Under the pieces are notes generated by a model. The model did no database searches. It saw nothing but the letters and a program-made list of their open reading frames with translations, and was not told the origin of the DNA. Below, one piece after another: positions 33,169-43,764 of a DNA stretch of 64,000 nt; the first letter of the stretch is position 1, and each line of letters starts with the position of its first letter. The position numbers were made by a program, and so were the translations under genes. The stretch covers positions 92,039,767 through 92,103,766 of the forward strand of contig CM023453.1 of assembly GCA_013339765.2 (NCBI GenBank), in the 5' to 3' direction. Origin of the DNA: Haemaphysalis longicornis (Eukaryota > Arthropoda > Arachnida > Ixodida > Ixodidae).

Positions 33169-34115
33169 CTACAAATCGGCACCACAGTCGGGTCTGAGAA
33201 CAATCTTAACGGAAAGGTGGAGTGTTCCATGGCCTAGAATCCCATGTGGTTGGTCGAGTCGGAGAGCCGAGATGGGCTCCGCAAGGTAGAAGAAGGCGTT
33301 GTGAGCGCTTCTCAGCATGACAGTCTCGATATCTTGCGACGGGCGCACGGAATACACGCGTTTGCTGGCACGATTCCTCGGGTGGTGCATCACCAAGTGA
33401 ACAGCACCGCGAAAGGGCCACTGCACCACATCGTTGCCGGAGTGAAAGCAGAACTGGGCGCGAAAGAGCAGCTTGACGCAGCTGTCCGCAGCCAGGCAGA
33501 GGACAGCCAGTCTCACGGTGTAGCCGGACACTTTCAGAAGAGCGCTGATATGCTCCTCCGCGTAGTTGCTCGAGTAGTAGTACACCCGGCTAAGCGCCAT
33601 GGCTAATTTCTGCGACATCGTCGACGACTGCGAACAACTGGCGACGCAACTGGCCTGCCTGTGGCGCTTCTTGCTGCGCAGCTGCGTTGGATAGACGTCA
33701 GCGTTCTCTCAATGTCGTCCATAAGGAGTTTCCGTTGAGTTTGGCACGCTATAGTTTCAACCGCTTGCGTTCTTGCTTCGTAGAGCTCATCACGAAAGCA
33801 TGCGGTCTGAGGAGGGTCTGAAGCAGAAGCAACAGATGAACTTGTCGGGGCGGGTACCGCTTATTGTCGGAGGTCGCTGGCCGCTCCAGACGGCTCATCG
33901 GCGGAGAGGCTAGAGCCGTGGTTCTGGGCTCCTTCCGCGACGGACCGCATGCCAATTTACTGGAGTCCAAAACCGCGGATGATGTCACGAAATCCGTTTA
34001 AAGTTCCTAGTGCTTGGCCAAGACTCCGCGCTTCCTGTCGAGCGTCTTCGTTTCCTTCTTGAACTTCCTGTCACAACTCCGCTAGCAGACGGCGAACCTC
34101 GGCCGATGCATCCGG
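33169..34115 (-). pseudogene. TRAF-like (MATH domain) protein, copy 2, truncated
   Basis: The C-terminal 149 codons are open (33169-33618) and carry the MATH region: ISALLKVSGYTVRLAVLCLA, KLLFRAQFCFHSGNDVVQWP, RNRASKRVYSVRPSQDIETV, FFYLAEPISALRLDQ. Upstream, the linker helix (RDELYEARTQAVETIACQTQ, KLLMDDIERTL) is recognisable, but stop codons interrupt the frame near 33600 and further up. The gene is cut at about 34115, where a non-LTR element begins. The N-terminal 110 or so residues are missing, so it is a pseudogene. Confidence 0.8.
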
Positions 34116-34130
34116 TAACGACGTTGCCGG

Positions 34131-35840
34131 ATGCATTGTTGCCGGATGCATAAAAAGAAGCGCGTTTACAGGCACGCTAATAGGCGTAAAGATTCAGCTT
34201 CCTGGAAACGGTACAAATCATGTGACAGTCAATACCAACCTCTGCTAAAATCAATCCGCCGTAACTTTTTCGCCCACGATTTGCCTTCAATTTTAAATAA
34301 CAACCCAAAAACGTTCTGCGTCGGCGCGTTAAACCATTCAATAAATCAATCAAAAAAGTTCTGGTGCACAATAAACCCTTCTAATCATCCCGACATCACC
34401 CTTTCCAATGCTGCAGGCGACAGAATTCCCGAAGCCGAGTTCACTCAGGTCCTGAATAACACCTTTTCTTTAATGTTTACCCCAGAGGACGTCAAATCAT
34501 AACCAGCTGTTAACGCTTCTCCCGTTAACTCAATGCCCGAAATAGTTATTAACGAGGCTGGTATACTTTTTTTACTCAGCAAACTTAAAACAACTTTAGC
34601 ATCTGATCACCTTGGATTCAATAGCAAAATACTAAAAAATGTTTCTCAAGGCATCCATCGTATCTTATCAGCTCTTTTCGCTTAATGCTTGTCATCTGGT
34701 TTTATCCCCGTTGAATGGCTAATTGCTAAATACCCATATTTACATCTGGCGATCGTTCATACCCACCTAATTATAGACCTATATCGTTAATCAGCACCAT
34801 TTGTAAACTTCTCGAACATGTCATTCACTCGCAGGTAAATAACTACCTAGAAGAGCATAACATCATTTTCAAGTACCAGCACGGCTTTCGAAAGGGCTAC
34901 TTGTGCGACACTCAACTTGCCGGTTTCACTCAGGATTTACATTCTTCCATTGACGCTGGCATACAAATTGACGAAATTTTTCTTTATTTTTCGAAAGCCT
35001 TTGACCGGGTCCCTCATCACAGGTTGCTAATCAAATTAACACAGCTTAACATTCACCCGCTTGTACGCGCATGGATTAAAGATTTTCTTTAAAGAAGACT
35101 TCAGTTCACGTCCGTTAATAACAGTTTCTCTTCTTTTGGGGAAGTGTACTCAGGCGTTCCTCAAAGCAGCCTTTGTTTTTTTTTTCATAATGGTTTGCCT
35201 AACACGGTTTTATCTCAGATCAGGCTTTTCGCGCACGATTACGTGATCTATCGCAAAATTTTGTGCAAAGATGATGAACAGGCCCTCCAGGCTGACCTAG
35301 ATGGTATAAGTTCTTGGTGCTCAAAATGGTTAATGTGCCTTAATAATTCTAAAACAAAGCTAATGTTCTTTACTAAACGCGCATCTCGCATTTCAACCTC
35401 GTACTCTTTAAATAATACTCCAGTTTAACTTCCTACTAATTACAAGTACCTTGGTGTTTACCTTAGTTAAGACTTACCCTGTTATCATCACATTAACATC
35501 GTACTTGCATAGGATAACCGCTCACTAGGTCTTTGAAAGCATAACTTGAAGCATGTCCCATCGCACTTGCGTTAACTCGCTTACATCACACTTATACGGC
35601 GAAAAATCGAGTATACATCAGCCATTTGGGACCCTTACCAAGCTTACATAATCACCAACATCGAATCACTTCAAAACCACGCAGTTCGCTTCATCTTTTC
35701 CGACTACTCCCGTCATTCCAGTGTCACAGCCTTGAAAATTTGTGCAGAACTCGTCGACTTGTCGAAACGACACACAGCTTCAAGGTTATCACTTTTCCAT
35801 AAGCTTTATCACCACCATTGCCTACAGCCTACCCTTACAC
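34131..35840 (+). pseudogene. CR1/Jockey-type reverse transcriptase, degraded
   Basis: Motifs in order: NNPKTFCVGALNH, KLKTTLASDHLGFNSKILKN, SGFIPVEWLIAK, the YQHGFRKGYLCDTQLAGF block, IFLYFSKAFDRVPHHRLL, the VYSGVPQSSL block, IRLFAHDYVIYRKI, SWCSKWLMCLNNSKT and, downstream, IEYTSAIWDPYQAYIITNIE and VRFIFSDYSRHSSVTAL. The first catalytic Asp (usually LDFSKAFD) is Tyr, and the FADD box is FAHD. Several frameshifts and stops (34500, 34680, 35090, 35428). The 5' part and the endonuclease are missing. It inserted into, or replaced, the 5' half of TRAF-like copy 2. Confidence 0.85.
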
Positions 35841-37028
35841 ATTCTAAAGGGTAACCACCTGAATAAGATCAATGCGACAATTAGAACATCCTATAAAACA
35901 GCACTCGGCCTCCCCATCTACACAGCTAATCAAAAGCTGTACGATCTCGGAGTGTGCAACACTTTCGAAGAAATAAAGGATGCAGTGCTCGCAAACCAGA
36001 AAGAACGACTACTCAAAACTCGCACAGGCCGAGCAATCCTATCCAACGTTGGCTCTCCGGCAGACAAAGAATTCTTGAATAGAACTATAGAACTATCACC
36101 AGACCAAAGGAAGGGAATAAAAACCCTACCTATACCCAAACACACGGACAAAACCTTAACAAGGAAAGGAGAATAGCAAGAACATTTTTTTAAGAAGAAA
36201 GTTCAGAAAACATGTAAACACTGTCTATACTGACGCAAGTAAGGGGCCACACGGCTCTTCTATTGCAGCAGTTGTCGACTTCAAAGGCTCCCCCATAGAC
36301 TACGCCACCCTTAGAAAACAGGACACTGATGAAGCCGAAACAAGTGCTGATGGCTATCAGATGGGAAGAAGCAAATAACAGGAGCTTAAACATCATCACG
36401 GACTCCACAAGATCCCTCAAAAACATCACTGCGGGAGTAATATCCATTGGCTCTAAACATATCATCCCAAGGGAGCTGAACCGTATACACGACATTACAT
36501 GGTTCCCTGCGCACGAAGGCTTAGAAGGAAACGAGAGCGCTGACTCGCTTGCTAGAAGTGTTATGAACCGCAGCGAAGAAGACCGCTCCTACGCCCTTCC
36601 ACAATACGAATCCTACGGAGAACGTCTTAAAAAAAGAATTGGAAGGAGAACGCTACCCCCTCCTTACATGACACTAAACACCCACGATGCACAAACACTG
36701 AGAAGAATAAAAACTAACACATTCCCACCAAAATCAAGGCTGGCGCTTATGTTCCCAGACAGATTTAGTGAGGACTGTTATCAATGCAATGAAAAAGCCA
36801 CCCTTTTCCATACCATATGGAATTGCCCAGTTATATGGCAAACAGAGAACGGCCCACCTCATTCACTAGAAACGGGGGAGGCGACTCTGGCCAGCGAGGC
36901 CTTGGAAGACCAGCGTCAGCTGATACACAGGGCCTGGGCCGGGGCACAAGCTTCTGGGGCTCTGGAAAGAGGATTCCACCCAAGATTCCTCCTCTAATCG
37001 CTTCCCCAACCTCAATAAAGCATTACTG
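35841..37028 (+). pseudogene. I-type non-LTR tail with RNase H
   Basis: It starts abruptly with HLNKINATIRTSYKTALGLP (post-RT region). Frame changes near 36175 and 36345 then lead to VNTVYTDASK, SLNIITDSTRSLKN, DITWFPAHEGLEGNESADSL (the D, D and H-x-G-N-E-x-A-D motifs of RNase H) and a CYQCNEKATLFHTIWNCP zinc motif. AATAAAG near 37014 may be the 3' signal. The preceding RT belongs to a different family, so this is a junction between two elements. Confidence 0.85.
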
Positions 37029-38696
37029 AACTGAGCCGTGTAGCCAGCCGACAGCGGCAAGCGCAGCGCCACTGCTCGGCTGCGCGCCTGCTCTGGCCAC
37101 GGTCGCCATGGCCCAAAAAATTTTGACAAAGACTGTACAAAACATTTAACATCGACTGTACAAAACATTTAACATCGTATAAATAAAGTAGCGTCACGAT
37201 ATGGGGTGCGAGTGGTGATGTCGGCAAAACCAGTCGGCAAAATATTGACCAGCACTGCAAAGGGCGATAGAAAGCAAGGGCGCGAGCAAAAATGGCTGTG
37301 GCCTTAAACATGGTACAACGTTCTTTGAGTCCAGGAAAGATGTTATCTACAGGGTTCCGTTCACAAGTGAGAAGCAGTATGTTGGCCAGACGGGTTGTTC
37401 CGCCAACGGTCGCCTTCACGAGCGTCAAAGTTCTCTGAAAGGGGCAGCGTAGTCTCACCTAGCTATAAACTGCAAATAGTGTAAAAAAAGTGCAAACCAA
37501 TACTAGATGAAACAGCCGTCATTAATAAGCCCGCAAAGCGATCCACAGGGGAGATCTTGGAAGCTTTTCGCATTAGGAAAAAAGGAACTTCTTGTGCCAA
37601 CCAGCCATCTGCACAGTTATCCGATATCGACTTTACGTTTTTGTAAGGGTTTGACTGGGTTTCATACTTTTCGCTACATGAGCCTGTGTGATTATTTGGT
37701 GATTACTTGCTGCTTTCCAATATAGATATTTCATTCGTTAATGTGTATTTTCAAAAGTATCGATACTATCAACGTTTTCGTGATAACGCAGATTGATGAT
37801 CTTGTTCCTTGTAGATATGTTCGTTTCTAAAAAAATAAAAATCAGTTGCCACTGCGCTTCATCCTGTGTCTCTTCATTCGTCTTCACGTTTAAGAAGCGC
37901 TTTTTCAATCATGCACCGCCCTCCACTTCAATTATGCGAATCATCTTTGACCACTTAGAAACTCTCGTTCATGCAAGCAGCAGAACTTTTTGAAAAATGA
38001 GCCATTTTAACTTACCCTATCTGACCACAACCTGGTGTATCGCTTTCACACTCTACAACGGTTGAGAATTTGAAACTTCTTGACATTTGGAGGGATATTT
38101 GAAGCCATTAAGTTTTGACAACTCTTGCACTTATGTACCCAATCACGCGCCGATTCACCCCCTCCTATATCCTTTATCAGGACAAGACACCTGGAACGAC
38201 GACCCACGTGCCATTTGCACTCGTCTCTTATCAGCGGTCGCTTAAGTGATTTGTTATCCCGGGGGAGGAGGAGGAAAAGCTTTGTTGATGGCAAAAAATG
38301 GATCTTCGTTTGCCCAAGTGAAAGGAGCTTTCATTCCAGAACCGCTGAACTTTCGCTGTCGCCCGGGCCCTCTCGACCAGTCTGCTCTGATCTTCAGGGC
38401 CGAGCTGGACAGCACGGCTTCCCACTGTTCGGTCGTTGGATTGACGCTCACGGGCACTGTCTTAGTTGAGGGACAGTCCCGTGTGACATAATAAATAGTA
38501 GCTTTACCAGTAGGGCATCGACTTGACGGTTGTACTGCAGGGTATACAGCCCAGCCCGCCTATAACGAACACATCGGGAAATGGAAGTCACTTCGTTATA
38601 TCCATTTTTTGCCATATACGGACATAAAATACATGTATACGAATGGTAATGGAAAACGAAGATTTCTTTGTTATAGCCGAGGTTTCGTTCAATTGA
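37029..38696. other. No gene seen
   Basis: A tandem pair AAAACATTTAACATCG[ac]-TGTACAA lies at 37138-37175. Otherwise short unrecognised frames. A GGGGGAGGAGGAGG tract lies at 38261. Confidence 0.35.
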
Positions 38697-38835
38697 TTGT
38701 TTGAGGGGTTTAACGCGCGGACGCAAAGCAGGCGATGAGGCACACCGTAGTGGATGGCTCCGGGTTAATCTTGACCACCTGAGGATCTTTAACGTGCGCC
38801 CAAATCTTCCACACACGGGCGTTTTGAGGTTTCCT
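38697..38835 (-). mobile_element. Ruka-type tick SINE, 3' portion, minus
   Basis: Read inverse: AACGCCCGTGTGTGGAAGAT, GCACGTTAAAGATCCTCAGG, TGGTCAAGATTAACCCGGAG, CCATCCACTACGGTGTGCCT, CATCGCCTGC. It truncates the non-LTR frame at 38840-39459. The tRNA head is absent. Confidence 0.75.
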
Positions 38836-38839
38836 TAAA

Positions 38840-39459
38840 ATCGGGTTCGCTATTAGTGGGCTATACTGTAAAGTCTGGAGGAGGCTTCGATGTGGGTACG
38901 TGTTTGTCTGTAGTAGGTGCCATTCTACTGTCTCCGCTTTGGTTAGGTGTTTGCGCGGCGCAAAAAGAGAGCGGCGACTTAAACACTGATGTTGCAGAAT
39001 GTCATGATATGTCAAAGGGGTTGGCGCTGTAGCTATGGACTGGTGACCCTGAGATGGCGGGGCCCGGATAGTCGTAGCTCGGGCTGATGCATGCGCTCGT
39101 TCGTCCCCTTCCAGGGCGCTGTGTCCTGGTGCCCTGGTTACTGAAGTTGTGAGGAGTTGACTGGGAGAATGTTTGGTCAGTATTTGATGAACAATTTCAG
39201 ATATTCGGCCTTCGCTAAAGCTGAGGCAGGCTGCTTGTGAGCCGGATACTACTGTACTGTGAAGTGTTTGGCTCGCAGGGCTGACGTGATGGCTAGCGCT
39301 ATTGCCGTTTCCTCTGGTTATAGAGGGCGTGGTTGTTCGTTCTCGCGTATCCTCCCTTACAGCGTTTGCTACACGAGCACTGCACAAACAATGCTCGGGT
39401 AGCACAAGCAGTGCATGGGCTGTCAAAGTCACTGCAAAACATTCAACAATATTTTCCAT
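38840..39459 (-). pseudogene. Non-LTR RNase H fragment
   Basis: An open minus frame contains VVSGSQAACLSFSEGRISEI, VTRAPGHSALEGDERAHASA and TPLTYHDILQHQCLSRRSLF, followed by AETVEWHLLQTNTYPHRSLL. This is the second half of a retrotransposon RNase H domain and its C-terminal extension. The second catalytic Asp (SDSQAA in relatives) is Gly. The zinc-binding tail is lost to the SINE at 38697, and the upstream part is lost at a TATG microsatellite. Confidence 0.8.
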
Positions 39460-39479
39460 TGGGTCTCACTGCAACAAGA

Positions 39480-39570
39480 ATGTATGTATGTATGTATGTA
39501 TGTATGTATGTATGTATGTATGTATGTATGTATGTATGTATGTATGTATGTATGTATGTATGTATGTATG
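39480..39570. repeat. (TATG)n microsatellite
   Basis: About 22 perfect units, immediately followed by the left end of a MITE at 39571. Confidence 0.95.
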
Positions 39571-39934
39571 TACTATTATGAGCAATATGAAAGGAAACAC
39601 AGGAGCCCGTAAAAAACACCCTCAGACACAGCTATCAGTGATACGCAGCGGCCGCCGTCGGAAACAAAGTGGAAAGGGGGACGCTATTCTAGCAACTGTT
39701 CCCAATCCCGCCGTGCGTCTTATCGGCTGTCGGACGATACCATATTATCGGCGAAATGATGTAAGCTGCTGCTTTATAGAAATTCCAACGTGGTGGGAGT
39801 GCCAGCAATTAGTGGAAGAGCGCCCTCCTTTCCCCCTTTGGTTTTCACAGCGCCATCCGCGCATCGCTCCGAGTCTGTTTCGAGACTGTTTGCCACGCAT
39901 TCCTGTGTTCCCTTTCATATTGCTCATAATAGTA
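39571..39934. mobile_element. 364-bp MITE with ~110-bp inverted ends, TA-flanked
   Basis: TACTATTATGAGCAATATGA, AAGGAAACACAGGA at the left pairs with TCCTGTGTTCCCTTTCATAT, TGCTCATAATAGTA at the right. Weaker similarity continues to about 110 bp, so translations of the two strands both start SNMKGNTG. TA at each end fits a Tc1/mariner-type insertion into the adjacent TATG array. No transposase inside. Confidence 0.8.
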
Positions 39935-40344
39935 CGTGTTTACGCATGTATAGTACTGATGAGTGACTTTATGACAAAAAGGTTGAGGACACACTTTGTT
40001 ACCTTGTTGTACGAGTGACAAATATTGGGATTTATATCGTTTATGGCAAAAAACGCACGCAACCCAAGTTATGCTATGTTCATGTCAATCACGAAACTGC
40101 CATATCGTAAGCCGTGGGCGCAAGAAACAGTGACTCACGTGAATGAGTTGGCTGAGATGTAAAATGACTTCATCATTTAGGGATACGATGATGATGTTTG
40201 GATTTTAATGGCGTAAGGCCAACTTAGGGATATCATGAGTCCATGACTGTTGCAACAGCAGTCTGACCAGGGTGTTCGGCAACGGGTTAAAATTGAAATT
40301 TCGGTAGTTTTAGTTTACGCCCCCAAGGCTACACCTGAGTTTTA
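39935..40344. other. No gene seen
   Basis: AT-rich DNA; TTGGATTTTAATGGCGTAAG near 40199 resembles the end of a repeat. No coding support. Confidence 0.3.
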
Positions 40345-40540
40345 AAGTGTGCTTTCATGGAGGCCTACGTATTAATTTTGAGCACGTGGAGACATTAAAT
40401 GGGCGCCAAAATTGCCGTACACGGACGTTTTCGCTTTTCACCTCCAACTAAAAGGCGACCGTCGCGGCCGGGAATCGAACCCGTGTCCTTTGGCGCTACA
40501 GCACAAAGCCTTTGCCACTGAATCACCGCAGTCGTTTGTT
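40345..40540 (-). mobile_element. Ruka-type SINE with tRNA head, minus
   Basis: On the minus strand: TGATTCAGTGGCAAAGGC (A box), GGGTTCGATTCCCGGCCGCG (B box), then the body GAAAAGCGAAAACGTCCGTG and CTCAAAATTAATACGTAGGC. The B-box arm is a perfect tRNA T-arm (GGGTTCGATTCCC). The most complete copy in the window. Confidence 0.85.
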
Positions 40541-40939
40541 AACATCGAATTGCGTTAACTAACACTCGCTCCTTTTAATACCACCCTTTCAAAGCACTTA
40601 CATGGGCATCGATGTTCAAACACGTAAACCGATAAGTACAAAACGAGCAATCAAAAGCACAAAGTTTCGTTTCTGGCTTCATGGTTAGGTGCGTCACTGT
40701 GAGTTTTTCTTTTAAAGCAAAATTATGTCTCGTAGAACGCATGAGTTATACAGAAAATTGTTGTGAGGTGCACAAATAGCAGCGATGATCAGCGGGATCG
40801 GTGAGCCGGGGATCACGCGCCAGGAACTAAAACAGCAGAGCTGGAGAAAGGTTGGAGAGTACTCTGATAAAGGGCGACGCCGTGCGCGTCCGTTCAGGGA
40901 AACGGCAATACCGGACCTTGGGAGGTAAACTGCCGACGG
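40541..40939. other. No gene seen
   Basis: No supported feature between the SINE and the start of the I-type element. The last 100 bp may be decayed element sequence. Confidence 0.3.
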
Positions 40940-42520
40940 GGCGGAAGGCTCCTGGTGAGGGCGAGTGAGAGGAACGAGCTCCACAGAAGCTGCCGCCGTA
41001 AGAATAGGGCTAAACTGCTCCGTGGAAAAAACAGAGCTTCTGGCAGTCCATAGTCACCGATGGAAACCTCCAGAACTTCGCTTGTTATTGAACGGGCACA
41101 CCGTCGTCCCGGGAAAGCACATCAAGGTACTAGGACTGCCACTACAGAGTGACGGAGGAGGACACATGGCGGTGAATAACATTATCAGACAGGGAGAACA
41201 GATTCTGCACATGTTTCGGAGAATCTCTAACAAAAACAGAGGACTCCTAGAAGACGACCTCCTTCGTCTGAGAGATGCTCTCATCACGTCCAAAATCAGA
41301 TATCAAATACCGTACGTCAATCTCTATTTAGGACTCAAGAGAACAATCTTAACACGCTTTTGCGGAAGGCCACGAAAATCGCCCTCGGCGTACCTTTGTG
41401 CGCCAGTACCAAGCTGCTACTCGACACAGGCAGCATTAATACACTCCAAGAAGTATTGGCAGTCCACAGACATAGCCAACTGGATCGACTGCGAAAATCC
41501 CCGCAAGGCCAGGACATTCTCCGCGCTGCGGGCTACAACCCCTTGCGAACCCCTACCGGAGAACTGGCTATACTGCCACCAGAACTGTCGAACCTCATTC
41601 AGACAGCACCCATCCCGAGAAATATGGACAAGGAACGCAACCCAGCAATACGACTCATCCGGGCCAAATTTTACGCAAAGAAAGCCACCAGAGACGCGCA
41701 TCAGACCCATGTTTACACCGACGCGGCAGTGCAAGGATATAGCTATGGCATTGCATTCAAGAGCAGTTCAGGCCAGGAAGGGACAAACCAAGGCAATGGC
41801 TATTCCGTCGAAGAAGCCGAGGCCACTGCAATAGCTTGGGCAGCCGCCTGCACTGCGACACAGCACACTCTTACCAACATATACACTGACTGCAAGAAAG
41901 TCTGCACCCTTTTAACACAAGGCTTCATTCCCAAACCGGCTTGGGAAGAGCTTAAGCACCTTAAAGGCACGATAAGGGTACACTGGGTACCGGGACACAC
42001 AGGTTTGGCAGGAAACGAAAGAGCAAACCTGCTCGCCCGCGAAGCGCTTCTCCGGGCACCTGCCATCTGTGGTCAAACCGAAAAGCCAGTGACACCGCCA
42101 AAACTGCAGCTTAAAGAATACGCAGACAGCAAACGCGAATTCACTCCTCCGCACAAGAAATTGTCCAGGCAACAGCAAACCACTATAAGGCTGACGCAAA
42201 CGCAAACGCTACTCACACCCGACAAAGTATACATGTACAAAGGCTGCATGAACACTTCCCCGCCAGAGTGTGATGAATGCCACGTACCGATCAATCAAGA
42301 GCACATGTTATGGCTATGCCCCAAGGTAGATAGAAGCAGTATCCGCAGGGAGTGGCTGACTCAACCGGCCACGCTAGAGCAGCAGCTATCGTTGGCAAGC
42401 TTTGCCCAAAAGACCATAGGCACCCCGCCTTCCCGGCTAGACCCCTGGAAGACCAACTAACGAAGAATTCCAGTGGCCCCCTGGAATGAGGAGGCCTTAG
42501 TCTAAAGGGCAAATAAAATT
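40940..42520 (+). pseudogene. I-type non-LTR element, 5'-truncated, RNase H complete
   Basis: It begins after the RT active site with IGLNCSVEKTELLAVHSH and VLGLPLQSDGGGHMAVNNII. A frameshift near 41335 leads to an open frame to 42460. The RNase H domain has all four acidic or His positions in place: HVYTDAAVQG, SVEEAEATAIAWAA, NIYTDCKKV and VHWVPGHTGLAGNERANLLA. A tail motif CDECHVPINQEHMLWLCP (CCHC type) follows. The stop is followed by AATAAAATTTTTC and a CT repeat. It has the fewest defects of the non-LTR relics here. Confidence 0.85.
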
Positions 42521-42565
42521 TTTCTCTCTCTCTCTCTCTCTCCCTTCTCTCTCTCTCTTCTTCTC
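42520..42565. repeat. (CT)n tract at element 3' end
   Basis: Dinucleotide CT repeat directly after the presumed polyadenylation signal of the I-type element. Confidence 0.9.
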
Positions 42566-42774
42566 TGCGGGTGGACTCGATGGGGCTGATCAAGTTTTGA
42601 CAGGTGCGGCTGCAAAACTCAACGCAAGTTCAACAAATGATCAACAGAACGTCCAATTAGACTTGCCTTCATTAGAATACAGTTACTGTGATGTAACTGT
42701 ACCCTGATGAAGGCAAGTCCCATTGCCCATAAGTCAGTAAAGCTTTTTAGTGGTTCTAGCCGTGTATCCGACTG

Positions 42775-42970
42775 TTTACTTCATCATCATCAGCGGGTCT
42801 ACACCCACTGCAAGGCAAAGGCCTCTCCCATGGATCTACAATTATCCCGGTCCTGTGCTAACTGCGACCAATTTATCCCCGCAAACTTCTTGATCTCATC
42901 TGCCCATCCAACTTTCAGCCACCCTCTGCCACGTTTGCCTTCTCTAGTGATCTTCTCTTCTTGCAACTCG
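42775..42970 (-). mobile_element. RTE-type LINE 3' end fragment
   Basis: The minus strand reads EEKITREGKRGRGWLKVGWA, DEIKKFAGINWSQLAQD, RSMGEAFALQWV and then stops, followed by a TGATGATGATGAAG tail. The W-D-E-I-K-x-F-A-G-x-N-W-x-x-L-A-Q-D-R pattern is the usual C-terminus of arthropod RTE ORFs, and the ATGATG tail is the typical RTE 3' end. Only about 60 codons remain. Confidence 0.75.
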
Positions 42971-43219
42971 TTACAGATGCATTACGGTCACTAGAGTTGC
43001 TGGTCCTGTAAGTAGCAGCTGTGCAGTTCGGCTACCACGCAGAGAGTACGATTGCTGTTGGTGTTGCAAGGTTATAAAAGCAATGGCCCACTTCTGGGGG
43101 AAAATACTCATTTCAGACGCCAAACAACAACCTCTGGTTTATAAAAAACACCATCATCGCATTATCGTATTTCAACACTTACACCACCATCACCATCAAT
43201 TGTCTTGGTTCCCCCCCTC
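42971..43219. other. No gene seen
   Basis: Short spacer with CACCATCATC/CACCATCACC triplet-like stretches near 43150-43195. Confidence 0.3.
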
Positions 43220-43600
43220 CCCACAACTTTTAATAGACTTTCGAAGACTCTGATTGCTCACTATCATTACAAATTCACCATTTTGTCTACACTCTTGTAG
43301 AATCACACGCATGCTAAGCAAACAATAAAACGCCACTAAAAAAGTCCACAAATCTGCATCAAAGCGCGCACACATTCCAGGACACGACACACGCAAGTAT
43401 CGGCCCGCACAACGACCACAGTAATCAGCAGTGTCTGTTGCAGATACATATATACTCAGAAGATATCCAACACCAGCTGGCTGGTCGCATGCGCAAGCAT
43501 TATAAGTCAAGTACCCGTTTGTAATGCACATGTAGTTATATATATCGTGTTGACGACGATCAGTTTTTTGGGCTCGCTCCTTACAGTAGATATAACGGTC
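43220..43600. repeat. 3'-flank block of TRAF-like copy 3
   Basis: Aligns with 32270-32680 (see there). The shared part is about 43326-43400. It lies 160-400 bp beyond the stop of the intact TRAF-like gene and could be 3' UTR. Confidence 0.5.
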
Positions 43601-43764
43601 CCACGCGTAATGGGTGACCATCTCTCTTCAGGAGAACACATCAACGTCGAACTCTTTGCCAGGAGAAATCCCGGAAACTGTGTTACGCATGAAGTACGCA
43701 TGTTTTAATCACATGGTGAATAGGAGGGACGATTGAGGGATGTAGCATCAGATCACACGGTCCT

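Noticed and set aside
39302..40018. 238-codon plus-strand frame
   Set aside because: It runs through a TATG microsatellite and a MITE and overlaps the RNase H frame on the other strand. There is no domain similarity.
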